A stretch of 64,000 bases of DNA, taken from positions 5,642,001 to 5,706,000 of the forward strand of contig OY744464.1 in NCBI GenBank assembly GCA_963556145.1, given 5' to 3'. Each line of letters opens with the position of its first letter. Positions within the stretch are counted from its first letter, which is position 1. A program made the translations under genes and the position numbers. Shown piece by piece: positions 31,867-43,174 of the stretch. Below the pieces are notes generated by a model that searched no databases, had not been told where the DNA came from, and worked only from the letters and a program-made list of their open reading frames with translations. The DNA is from Hygrocybe punicea (lineage: Eukaryota > Basidiomycota > Agaricomycetes > Agaricales > Hygrophoraceae).

Positions 31867-32634
31867 CTATCGATACGCCACAACAGACCCTGCAGTTGGA
31901 GTGTTCAATGGCAAATCAGCAATTTCGGACTGATCATGAGGTCTACCTTTATATGCCGGTGTGAACGTAACAGCCTTTGACCTGACCGACTCTGCTATAT
32001 CTTTGAAGGTTTTTGCTGCAATCAAACGAGGAGATGTGCATGAAGGTACTTGCCCTGTCCAATAGTATAAGCCATTCAAAATGACAAAGCAATACACAAG
32101 GGGAAGACATTCTTCTGTCGTCCATGGATGCGCAAATTCGAACAGTCTAAACTGCATGCAATTCGAAGTTTTTCTTTCCTGGGACTAGTCTGCATCCTTT
32201 TGATCACAGCAAAGATAACAAGATGACGGATCCGCGGCACGCATAGGAACACCGTATCGATGAAGCCACAACAAAGTTGGCGTCTTTCTGATCACATCGG
32301 AGTGCCTGCTCGCCACAGAAGGCTGTTTCCAAGAACTGCCGCTACATAGTACAGCCTGAATTAAGGCAACAGAATCATAAATTGAAGCAACAACCTGAGA
32401 GCACAAAGAAAAAAAACTTACTGGCCACCTCATGACCAACCTCCCCGGATGACAGGCAATGGAGACGTTGAAGTGGGGGGTAAGTTGAATATACTCGGAT
32501 TGTTGATCAAACAGGGTCGGCGAAGCAGAGGAGGAATAAATAGAAACAGATTCCGACCTGTCTTCGTCACCGTTGTCCAAGGAAGGGATGAGGGGACAAG
32601 GCTGACTGCCATGACTGAAACTAAAGGAAGGCAT
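31867..32634 (-). CDS. Hypothetical spliced gene, unknown
   Basis: Minus strand. From ATG 32634 (MPSFSFSHGSQPCPLIPSLD) an exon runs to a donor GTAAGTTTT near 32425. Then a short intron ends CTCTCAG, and a second exon (VASIYDSVALIQAVLC) leads to LLWLHRYGVPM and CYLCCDQKD. A further open stretch (31867-32157: RLFEFAHPWTTEECLPLVYCF, TFTPAYKGRPHDQSEIADLP) may be the last exon. I recognise no domain. It may be a decayed gene. Confidence 0.35.
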
Positions 32635-32900
32635 CGGTGCGAGGTGCACATCATCCTACTCCCAACCTTGAGGTGTAGATACTACATCGATACCACTAGA
32701 AGGAGGAAGATGATGCGAAATCTTCATTTAGCTGTGCTGGACATTCATCCACTCTACAACCTTACTTCCTACACACACAACTCTTCTTCCTCCCGCCTGT
32801 GTCTTTCGCAGCCATCGCATCAGGAGTGGTTCCTTTGAACATCAAGAGCGCAAGAATGTTGTAGCACTCCAGCCAACTTGTGATGTCTTCGGGCTCACAG

Positions 32901-32952
32901 TCGCCATCGCGGGAATCGTCAGATTCACCACTGACGATTCCCGCGATGGCGA
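32901..32952. repeat. Perfect 22-base-pair hairpin
   Basis: Arms 32901-32922 and 32931-32952 are perfect complements (TCGCCATCGCGGGAATCG... and its reverse complement) with an 8-base loop ATTCACCA. It stands at the end of the duplicated fragment (32755-32930), whose other copy at 30.9-31.1 kb has only one arm. Confidence 0.85.
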
Positions 32953-33159
32953 TTGTGCATCACATAGTCCAGGGGCCTATCCTGAGTTGTATGTTGCTTT
33001 CTAAAAACACGAGCAACGAGGGTAAATTAGAATTAAGTCTATGTACGAATTGGGCGAGTTAAGGTCCAAGGCTCTCAGCCTCGCACCTTCACTCGTCGCT
33101 ATCTAAGATATCCGTCTGCTCCTCTCAGAGCGGCCATCTTTTCTTTCTTTTCCTGCAAA

Positions 33160-34323
33160 ATGAATAGAATCCAGTTTGACCCCGCACTCCTCCAATGCCC
33201 CGACTTCACATCCGAGACGTATGCACTGGTCCGTGCCCCCTTCGTCAATGCCAATACCACAGACGAACAAGCCGCCCTACTTCTGGTCAACGTCTGGAGG
33301 GCCGGCAACAACCTGGAAAAGCAACAATGGCAGGATCAGCACCAGAACGACATTGCAGCACAAGCAAACGAGATACTACGCGAACAGGAAGCCGCCGAAC
33401 AGCGAGCATTACTGCTCGCTCAAGAACAGGAGGCCCTCGGTAAGGACACGATGAAGAAGAATAAGACGAAATACATCCCAATACCCGATCGACCAATGCC
33501 CACCATCGCGCCGGTCTTCGCCTCCAACTATGCCACCAAAATGATGGAAAAAGGCCAATATATTGAATTATGGTACTACACCAACGACGGCCTAGATGAC
33601 GCCATAAAAACTAGCACGACAGTAGATGACGATGCTATGGCAATTTCCCGAAACCCCGATGGATCCACTTCTTGGGTCACCGCGGCAGCCGCCCGTCACT
33701 CCAAAAAAGCCGTCGACGACAAAGACATACCATGGGAGGACTTCTGTCAAGCTGTACCCAGAATGATACTAGCCATGGAAGCAGCAGAATGGCCTGCTGA
33801 GCGCGTCATCATGCTCGCCACCTTCTGGGGCAACTTGCAGGTCCATGAATTCAGGTCCTCCCGTGACACATTAGACCAGAAGGCGCTCCTGCTTTACCAA
33901 GCCAGACAATGCCGACTATGGCACCTCGCCATACCCTCGCCACGAGGTGCATATAACATTGCCGTCATTAACGAAGACATCATGCGCAAAACCAGGGAAG
34001 AAGTTTATTGGGAAGATCGCAGAACCAGAGACAATGAGAGGGACTTCTGCGTAAGTCTCCCTCCCATACCTGTTTCCCATTCATCAGCTAATCAAGATTC
34101 TCCGCTCTATTCCACGAACATCGCCCATTACCCGCCACTCGCACCCCCATATTGCATGCGCCCGCGTTATGCCATCCGTGCCCCCGTTTGCACGCATGCT
34201 CCTGTTTTGCACCACGCATGCTCCTACTTTGCACCATGCATGCTTCTACTTTGCACCACGCATGCTCCTACTTTGCACCACGCATGCTCCTGTTTTGCAC
34301 CATGCATGCTCCCCGTCTTAACC
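33160..34323 (+). CDS. Retroelement gag-like protein, multi-copy family
   Basis: Starts MNRIQFDPALLQCPDFTSET. The open frame runs over 400 codons, but a good donor (GTAAGT at 34051) with an acceptor at 34086-34087 suggests a first exon of 297 codons. Landmarks: a Q/E-rich coiled coil (residues 60-95), PIPDRPMPTIAPVFASNYA, IELWYYTNDGLDDA, IPWEDFCQAVPRMILAMEAAEWP and FWGNLQVHEFRSSRD, LDQKALLLYQARQCRLWHLA. I associate this with a repeated gag-like family of agaric genomes from memory; there is no zinc knuckle and no polymerase beside it. The tail runs into a 22-base minisatellite. Confidence 0.55.
34194..34310. repeat. 22-base minisatellite, 5.3 copies
   Basis: Five full units of 22 bases (34194, 34216, 34238, 34260, 34282) plus a partial one. 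Each starts with the palindrome GCATGC and contains TTTGCACCA. Variants are CTCCTGTTTT, CTCCTACTTT and CTTCTACTTT. All frames stay open because the unit has no stop codon. Confidence 0.9.
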
Positions 34324-34559
34324 CCCCCTTTGACAACAGCATCGGGAAAAACCCCAGATTCTAATTTTCGATAATAAACTCAAAATAAGACGTTACTGAC
34401 ATAACCAATTCTTACACACGTTATTTGGCATGATTACAAGTAACTTATCAAAAATGAGATGGAGTAACATCCATAGTTTACTGTACATAGCGGTGAGAGA
34501 ATAAGGGTCTCAAACTCAAGAGGGCCGCCTTGGCATACAAGCGGATAGAGATGGGAGTG

Positions 34560-35110
34560 GCCGAGTGGCCGGCCTGACGGCTTTGGAAGGATCCTACACT
34601 GTCGGTTGGGCGCAATCGAAAACCGTAGGAGCGCGGTTGGGTCCATGGTGGCGATGCAAGGGATTGGGACATCTCGTTTTCAACAGTAATGAGTCGCCGT
34701 GGGCCTATCCAAGTTTGGCATAGTCGAAAACTGCGGGGCAGGACATGGGTGATAAAAAACTGGGGGTGAGGGTTGGGGGCACATGGCGGCGACGCGGGGG
34801 ATTGGGATACTGCATGCTCTCGTTTTCAATGGTAACGGGCACCATTTTGTTATCCAAGTTGGGCGTAGTCGAAAACCATGGGGGCAGGGTGTGGCTTGGG
34901 TGATAAAAAAACTGGGGGTGGGATGGGGGCACATGGCAGCAACGCCAGGGATTGGGACCCCTCGACCTCTCGTAGGACCCCCCGACCTCTCGTCTTCAAT
35001 GGGGACGAGGCACCGTGGGTTTTTTCCAGCCGGGCATCAAAAACCGTGGGGTGGGGCCGTCGCAACTGCGAGGAAGGTTCCAGCTTTGAGAGTGGGTTCT
35101 GTTGGTGTGC
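34560..35110. repeat. Degenerate GC-rich tandem repeat, period about 150
   Basis: Three related units start near 34640, 34779 and 34929, each with GGGATTGGGA followed by CTCGT(T/C)TTCAA, and ending with GATAAAAAACTGGGGGTG-type words. On the opposite strand this reads CACCCCCAGTTTTTTATC, reminiscent of the CCCCCCGTTTTTTC words inside the TRIM element. Open frames here are compositional. 35111-35610 has no recognised gene. Confidence 0.6.
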
Positions 35111-35610
35111 CAAATGTCATCGGTGGTGGCGGTCCTTACAGGTGTCCAGTGAACGTGGCCAGCAGCAACATCGCACCCTGCACAAGCCCACGCTGCTGGA
35201 AGCTAAGCTTGAGGTTGCGATTGCACTTTTCAAGAATGTGAGACGGTGGAGAGATCCCCGGTGCAGATTCCTAACGACTGCGTATATGGGACTGGCGAGG
35301 CTTGAGTTGGAAGTGGCCGGCGATGGCGTCTCGCTAGTGTGGTCGATCGGCCTGGCGAAGAGGTAGTGGGGGAAGAGTGGGAAGGGGGAGAGACTGGAGA
35401 GCGCTGGGGTGATGGGGGGTGACGGCAGCCGTGTGTTCCGGTGGGGTGGAATACCTGGAGCACACGATTTATGACCTCATCTCCAGCAAGGGTGGCTTCA
35501 TAGCATTGGATAACAACTCGTAAAATCGTCTGCAAGCTGCGTCAATATCTAGACCTGTCTGCGACTGTTGCGGGACACCCACCCATATTTTGAAGGTCAG
35601 CGCAGACATT

Positions 35611-38600
35611 CTAACGGATTGTCAGGTATGCATCCCTATCACTGAACGGACTGACAAGGAACACCGGGCACTCGTCCAAGACGGTGTCAGATGTCCAGTG
35701 CCGGGGAATGGAGGGACCGCATTTTGGAAAAAGATGCACACTCCGCCGAAAGCCTTGGATCGGGAGAATGCTTGCAAGCCGCTGACCATTGCGAACGGTG
35801 CGAGTAAGTTTGTACATGAGATGATGTGGTTCAGGAGCTCTGGGAAATGGTGAGAACCATTCTACGTACGCAAGATGCTGAGGTGGTCGAAGATGAGGAA
35901 GGAAAAATTGTTTCATAGCGGCATCAGGCAGTTTGAAGATCACCCGAACCTGGACAACACGATAGCCTATAAACTAACATAAGACACCGTCAACGTTCCC
36001 AGGCTGACAAAATATTACCTGTGACGCCAATGTTTCCTCCTCCACCAACATTTACAATACCGGTGTCAAACCGACCTTTGAATACATGGTTTCGGCGCTT
36101 GTGCCATCGTGCGGGCTTTGCATGTATGGCATCAACAATGACTGAATTGCCATCGACCTTGCCAAGGAATTTGACTTTGTGGTAAACGGGAAGAGATTGA
36201 AATGGGAGGAATATATCGAGTGCGGCTTCCTCGACATGGCGTGTGCTCCAATCTGGGTGATTAGTGGCAACGATAAACCGAGCCAATGCGTCGCGGATGT
36301 AAGTTGCACCGTAGTCATCCGCAAGTGATTCAAGTGATACAGAATTGGAAGTGGGATGTTTGGGGAGTCTTGCAGAACGGTCAAGTTCAAATTTAGCACA
36401 CTGCCAGGCTCTCTTGCTGGCGGGTTTGTCTGTGATTCGCCAAGAAACATAATCGGTGTGACGATGAATTTTTTCTCTCCGTTCTAGCCAGAGTGTCATC
36501 TGTGGATATTCGTCCTTCCTGTTGGTTGCGCGATACGCATCCTTCGTATAATCGATATGTAAACGCTCGGTGGCTTGTGTGTTGTAGTTGTCAGTGGTGC
36601 CGAAAAGCTTGATTGCTTCGGCATAATGACGGAGTGTGTGAAGTTTGGTTATGTTGAAGGCCTCGCGTACATGTAGCTCAACGAAAATGTCCTTGTGTGC
36701 ATGAAAGCGATTGAGGGCGTCTTCAAGGGAGGTGAGAGTCTCAGAGGTGTGGATAGGATACTGGGCCAAATAGAAAAAGTCTAGTATTGCTCGAATGGCG
36801 CCAATAAGTTGACTAGCATTCCGGTTGCCTGGTAGCCGAAGGTCAACAAGGATGCCGAGAAGGATTCGGCACATCTCATCATGCTCCTTTCCCGTCACCC
36901 TTGACAATTCGCAGATGCCATGTAGAAAGTGTCGAACATTGTGATTCGGGGGAAGTCGTTGGCAGCGGGCGTCAAGTTCTGCTGCTCCAAAAATGGCTTT
37001 GAGCCATTCGAGAATGTGTTTCAGGTTTCCCTGTAATATTTGGTGGAGAATATCGGGCGTGATTGATTTGAAAATATTCAAGAACGGGAGATGCGCCCAG
37101 AATGGTTCATAAATAGGTTTAATGCCTGCTTCGAGGCAAGCGTGCGTGAATCGAGCCGGATCATTGTCAGCCAGGGCAAGCGCTGCAAGAATTTTGTCGA
37201 GGTTACGCGGTTGGAGGGGCGTGTCGATCCTGCCAATCTCATCACGAGGGGTTTCGCATTTCGGGCACTCCCCACTTTTGACACCTGTCACAAGGGTTTG
37301 ATCCTGGTAGTCGGCAACGTGCGCCGCAAAGATTGGGTGAACGCGACGCTTCACGCCGTCACCACTAGACATGATTATGCCATGGAGGCCAGCATGCACG
37401 AGCGGCGTGAATACTCTACACATGCAGGAGTGGAAGAGGTTAGCGATTGTTCGACGTCTCGAGGCTTTATTGGACATGTGCTCCAACTTGGTTGTGGGCA
37501 AGTAGGCAACAAGACACACAGCCCTCCCGCTCCTCACACGGCCATCTTGCACCCAACATCGTCCCGCTCCCCCCGGACAGTGATGCTGCTCCCTCCAGAC
37601 CATCTCCCACCATGCCATAGCCTCCCGTTTCCCCAACGGCCCTCCCGCTCCCCCTATGGTCATCTCTATCCCCCAAGGGCCACCCCACGTGGTCCCACTC
37701 CCCAGAACGGCCATCCAACTCCCCGGTCAGCTACCCTCTATTCGGCCTTCTCGTTCTCCCAACAGCCCTCCTGCTCCTCACACAGGGGCGTGCTGGGAAG
37801 GCTTTCGCCGTATTGCCTTCGGGATATTTCCGATTGTTAGGTACACCGGATATGCCGACTTGTTACGGAAATGTGTTAATTGAGTCTTGTCGGTGGATAT
37901 AATGAGTGGGATGATTGTGGCTCCGGGTTTCTGACGTTCGAGGAGTTTCTGAATAACAATATGAGCAATGGCATGTATCCATATGCCACATTACTCACCT
38001 GCATGTCCCACCACCAGTGCCCAGTATGCATCTCATGGTAGACACGAACAGTTTTGCTTCGATTAGTATAATGTCGTTCAGGTGCAAAGACAAGGTATTG
38101 CACAAATGCAGGGTCGCCGAACAAGCATCTAATGCATTCTATGATGTCCCGACGATAAATTTCATATGTACGTTCAGCAATGGCGACTTCCTCGCAAATA
38201 AAACGCGGGCGACCCGGTAGCTGAGTATCGATGATTTTGTTAAGTTCACGGGAGTTCTTATATGAGAGCTGCAGTCGTTCTTGTAACTAAATAGAACAGT
38301 GTCAGCATCAAACATTCAAAATATCATATCTTAGATATATTGTAACTCACTCCGTCAATCTTTAGAAGATCAGTGACAGCTGTCGAGCTCGAACCTTGTA
38401 ATTTTGCCCACCGGGCAAATTCCCAGTCCAACTTGGAAGAAAAAGGTTCGAATTCGTTGTCTGGATTATTGAGTGTGGTCTGATAGCTTCGCTGGGCTGG
38501 AATATCACGGTTTTCGACTGGGGCACCGGCTTGTCCTCGAGTGAATGACTTGATGAAGATGTCGTTGTTGGGTGGCAGCTCGCCCTCGACTGGAGGTCCT

Positions 38601-39010
38601 TCCGGCTTGTCTGCAAGATTAGGTTCTACTGATGGAAACCGTGCCTGCTGAACTTCAGCATCCAACGGGAGAATATCAGCATCCTCTTTGATATCCTCTT
38701 CGTCCAAATCAGTGTCAACATCGGAATCGGTGTCGATGTCCGAGGGATCAGGCCCTGCCGCAGGAAATTCATGCTCGCTGTTCTCCAGCCAATTTAAGTC
38801 TGGATGGTTGTCCATTTGCGCCTGGGCATCATCTTCGCTGTCATTTTCAGGTGTAGAATCATCCAGTGATCCTTCGAAATCACTGAGGAATTTATCGATG
38901 ATTGCGTCACGGTAGGCATTTTTGCATTGCTGATTTGATGAGCGGAGACCATGAAGAGTGAAACCGGTATGCGAGAAGTATCGGCGGCAGCTAGGGCAAG
39001 GTAAGCTCAT
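35611..39010 (-). CDS. Plavaka-type transposase
   Basis: Large basidiomycete DNA transposase of the Plavaka family (CACTA-related). Minus-strand exons: 39010-38355 starts MSLPCPSCRRYFSHTGFTLHG (zinc finger), with a long acidic region and ending in LDWEFARWAKLQGSSS. The next exon, about 38285-37999, has RLQLSYKNSRELNKIID, CLFGDPAFVQYLVFAPERHY and MHTGHWWWDMQ. Then 37953-37790 has IISTDKTQLTHFRNKSAYPV. The long exon, 37530-36020, has YLPTTKLEHMSNKASRRR, HPIFAAHVADYQDQTLV, GECPKCETPR and DILHQILQGNLKHI. A last exon, about 35950-35611, has LAYVEWFSPFPRAPEPHHLMYK and ends AYLTIR. No in-frame stop in the domain blocks. The GC-rich 37540-37783 stretch interrupts the conserved core. Confidence 0.85.
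37540..37783. repeat. GC-rich minisatellite inside the Plavaka core
   Basis: About 244 bases of CTCCCGCTCCCC-type degenerate repeats lie between two near-identical 23-base direct repeats (CAGCCCTCCCGCTCCTCACA at 37519-37538 and its partner at 37763-37782). They separate the conserved blocks IPKAIRRKPSQHA and CLVAYLPTTKLEH, which should be nearly adjacent. Either an unusual intron (minus strand, GT near the start) or an insertion with target duplication. It keeps the frame open on one side. Confidence 0.6.
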
Positions 39011-39170
39011 GGAGCGTTGTTGTCAAGTTTGCGAAGGCGGGGGAGTGTTTATCTGCCTGGAAAGGAAATATGAATCAGCGGATATGGTTTGTGGATGAGG
39101 ATAGTTACCAGGGGCATTGCAAAATGCAGCCGGCCAGTCTAACCATTGCCAACTTCTACCAGAGTCAAAC

Positions 39171-39436
39171 AGTGAGGCATGAAGAAAATTCTGGAAGAAA
39201 AAACAAGGGGGCCGAATCTGTCAAGATCACGAAAATTTACGCTAAGTAGTCATACGTACATTGACGAGGGCGGTGAAAGTAGAAATGACAGACAGAGTTG
39301 CCGTATTCACACAGTGAGGCATAAAGAAAATTCTAGAAGAAAAAACCAGGGGGCCGAATCTGTCAAGATCACGAAAATTTATGCTGAGTAGTCATACGTA
39401 CATTGACGAGGGTGGTGAAAGTAGAAGACAGACAGT
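39171..39436. repeat. Two tandem copies of a 142-base unit
   Basis: Copy 1 is 39171-39312, copy 2 39313-39436 (partial), starting AGTGAGGCAT and both holding GGGGGCCGAATCTGTCAAG and GTAGTCATACGTACATTGAC. They lie between the divergent Plavaka and DUF6532 genes, in their shared upstream region. Confidence 0.9.
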
Positions 39437-39771
39437 GGCTGGCAGATGACAACAGACAAGTGCTATTGAATATCAGCACTACTACTACAGCAAAATGACG
39501 AGCACACATGTCATTGGGAAATGTTGAACAAGTGAACCCAGTTCAAGTGAAAGAGGGATCGAGATCGCGGTGTCTGTGCCAACACTTGTTTTAGTCTAGA
39601 TCATTCAATGAAACCGATGAAAATTTTACTGCGATACGGTCAATACGGGCTTCAAAGCTCCGAAACTGAACATAAAATGGGGCAGTGAATTTTGCGCCCA
39701 GCCAGTAAAGAGAAAACCCAACTTACCCACCCAAAAACAACACACTCCTTCGAATCCGATACCCATTCATC

Positions 39772-42142
39772 ATGGCAAGAGGTCGACGCAAGCTTCAAGC
39801 TGTGTTGAGTGATGGCGAGGCTGCAGCGCCTCCAACTCCTCGACAGCAGCGGCTCGAAGTCACTGATGCCCACTGCGAAGTCGATTCTGATGTCGATGTC
39901 CCATTACCAAGCAGTAAAAAGCCCCGGCTGGAAGAGACAACAGCCATTGGTAAGCGAACGAATACTCATGTATTGATCCCTGTTACTCACTTAGCATTCG
40001 GACACCTCTTCGTTACTGCCTAGCTGCTCGTCCTACTCGTCCAGCGAAGACAAAAGCACTAAGCAAAGCCCGTAAGTAATTTCCAAATTGGTATGTTCAA
40101 GTTGTCGAGCCTACTCACCTTCCATAGTCTGGAGGTCAGCTGGGGCGCCCACAGGCAGAGCGCCCGCACTGGCAGGACGAGCCCCCCGCCAACAGGCTGG
40201 AGAGTCTTCGGTGAAGTTGAAGGGGAAAGGTAGGGAGTTTTCCCACACCTTCGAAGTTGTCCCAGTTGAAAAACAACATGTATCATAACGTGTTTTCAGG
40301 TCCATCAAAGACTACGACAACCTTACCAAGTAAGCAGACTGGTTTAGGTATTATTTGATTTAAACTTCCCTTTCCCAGCAAAACATCCTCAGCCTATGCT
40401 CGATGTGGACTCATCTGAGTCCGATGATGAGCAGCAGGCTCCAACTGCTCCCGATAGCCTGGTGACAGGTGAGTGAATTCAACTTGACACGAAGTCCAAC
40501 ATTGACACACCTTCTTAAAGGTCCAGGCATGGATCTCACTCAGCCGGGTTCGAACGCGAGCCTTAATGCCAACCTGCGCGTGGAAGATCAGGCCTGGAAT
40601 GATATTGGTGATGGCAGTGATTCGGAGCAGGACTCGTGCGTTGATGAGGAAGTCGAGGCCGATGATCTGGAAATCCTTGCCAATCAAGATGGTCAGGCCT
40701 TATCGCGGAAACTGGCATCAGAGGTATGACATAATTTCTGAACCAGTTTGATGCTAACTTACGTCTGATCTGTTTCAGCGCCCAATGTGGGTAAGGATGG
40801 ACGAGAGTCTGAAGGGTCGACGTTCCCATAAGGGTGCTTCAGCTCCCACTCCAGTTCTGACAACCCTCAGTGCGACATCTGTTGGCAATGTGAGCAATGT
40901 CGCTACCCGTGAAAAATTTCAATCCAGCAACCACCGGGCCCCAGAATCAAACAAAGCATCCGGAAAGGTGAGTAATATATTCACGCCATCACTCCATTGA
41001 CAGGAACTAACGGTTACTGGCTCAGGCACAAATCAGAGTTCAGGACGAGAACCAGGTTTGTAGTCAAAACAAGTGATTTGACGTCTGACAACCATGATCA
41101 CGCAGGTCCCTTCACAACAAGTCAACGCTGTGCATAAGGACAGCCCTCACACCGAGTTAAAGGCTGTACTCAATGCCGACGACGAAGTTCTTGTTTCGAC
41201 CGATTGGCCTTCTTATGCAAGCCTGGTTCGCGGTCATTCTGGTGAGGTCAACCTCACTGCTCAACCCCACGAAGTGAAGGCTGTCGTGCGCAAGGCGATT
41301 CCATCCATCATTACAAACATCTGTTTCTTTGATTTCTACCCTAAGTCAACAGTCCGCGCTGTCTGGCACAAGAAAGCACTCTTACAAGCTGCGAAGGAAC
41401 TGAAGGCAAAAAATGCGCCCGCTGCCCATTGCTATGATAAAATCCGGCAACGTCTGAAGGTAGATGAAGACTATTCTCCTATTCTGGGCAAAATTGTAGG
41501 TACTCAGCTGCTCAATCGCACTTGGCTAATCAGCAGCAGCTCGATGGGCGTATCCCTATTTTTCGGAACAATCTCAAATCATCTGCCGAGCAAATTGTTA
41601 TTCCCCAATTCAAGCTTCATGCTGGCTGTGCTGACGAAGTGGGCTGGTATTTGAGTAAAATGCGATACATTTACCCGTGCGATTTTGCAGTAAGCCGACT
41701 GATCTACAACCACATTTTGTACTCACTTTTCTGTAGGACAAGAAAGTGGATGTACGCCGCCCATATCAGAATGGCGCTGTCACAACAGTCATTTCCGTTT
41801 TCTACGTGAACCGCAACTCGGACATCATTGATGCCAATCAAAATCTGTTTACGCCCACGGCAGAAGGATTTACAGATCCCGAGCTACCAGACTCGATGAT
41901 CGCGTCAGCTGCAACGGCTGTATGTATACACCGTTGTCAATCTCTCACTTGCTCACTCCTCATTACAGGTGTATGCTGGCCTCAATGAATGGCGGACCGG
42001 TCATCGCCAAGCGATCGATTTCTCAGCAAATTCATTTGCGAGTGTATATGGGGCTCACATTACTCTCCTTGCTTCCGTCGAGCGGGACAATCCTCGTGCT
42101 TACCATCTCCTCAAGGCAAAACTATTCAAGGATGTAATGTAA
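39772..42142 (+). CDS. DUF6532-family protein
   Basis: Plus-strand gene of about ten exons starting MARGRRKLQAVLSDGEAAAP and ending AYHLLKAKLFKDVM. The first 300 residues are low-complexity and charged (exons at 39772-39950, 40023-40068, 40127-40228, 40300-40330, 40380-40469 and on). The C-terminal domain (about 41100-42142) has VVRKAIPSIITNICFFDFYP, YSPILGKIV, PYQNGAVTTVI and LPDSMIASAATAVYAGLNEWRTGHRQ, across introns. This matches the DUF6532 domain known from many-copy agaric genes of unknown function, as I recall it. It is divergent from the Plavaka transposase and may be an accessory gene of the same element. Confidence 0.75.
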
Positions 42143-43174
42143 GGCTTAGTCTTACTTCGACGCGATTGGTCATGTAGATCTGAGTTGTTTGATAGGGCCG
42201 CGATGCCAGTCAATGGCCAAGAAGATGCCGACAGCCTCCTCGATGTCCACAACATCGCAGTGGATTGATGGGTGCCATGATTGAGTAGTCGTACTGTTTT
42301 GATGTGATTGGACTAATGTTTTGCTGTCTCCTCTCCTTTCCTGCCTGCTTCCCATACCCTCCGCTGTCGCTCACTCGCCTGCTTGTACATAATCACGGAC
42401 TTTTTCTCTATTCGCTCGTTTTCTCTTTATTTGTTTTTTTAACCTACTAGTATACATGTATACCCTTTTTTAATCTGAATAATAATTTTTTTCGTGTAAT
42501 ATTAGCTGTGAAATAAGGAGTGCAATAAGTAAAATGACCAGCATTCTCTGTAATAAGCTCAAAATAACCTGTAATAGGCTCAAAATAACCGACAACGAGC
42601 TCTAAAGAAAGATTATGGTAAAGGGGGGTAAGAAATATTTATATAATCAAAGTAATCAATAATTTGACAAAATTGCTCGTTATTATCGAAAATTAGCATC
42701 TCGGGTTTTTCCCGATGAGGCTGACCAACGAATTGGCTTAACACAAAGGACAGGTCCCAGCACCCCTTCCCACCGTAATCGAGACTACAAACGGCCTGAT
42801 GGCGCCTGGCGACGATCCGCCTCACCAGTCCATCACCGTCTGACAACAGACGAAGACTACTCGGAAGAGAGCCCACCGCCTAATGATTGGGAGTCCACTT
42901 CGCTCGACGCGTCGCTGGGCTCCTAAAATATGGGAATCGCAGCTCATCGGACTCCTCGTTTAAGTCTGGACCTTGGTTTCGGGTTTGAAAAAACCTCTGC
43001 GTGTTTTTTCCCCCAAAAAGAAGATTGCTATTCTGTAATCACAACTCTCTCCATATACCCTCAAAATTGACCAAAACTATAGCCTGCACGAACATAGATG
43101 CATGAATAGGTCGTCAGTGAGTCGGAAAATTACAGTAAAATACAATAGCAATATTGGAATGCCAATAAATCTGT
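42143..43174. other. Intergenic, short repeats only
   Basis: AT-rich. At 42548-42590 a 21-base unit (TGTAATAGGCTCAAAATAAC) occurs about two and a half times. No gene seen. Confidence 0.5.

Noticed and set aside
34194..34310. Possible CRISPR-like array
   Set aside because: Units are contiguous 22-mers without spacers in a eukaryotic genome; it is a minisatellite.
34372..42590. Shared AATAA(A/G)CTCAAAATAA words at 34372 and 42548 as ends of one element
   Set aside because: The match is short, AT-rich and in direct orientation with no target duplication; likely chance.
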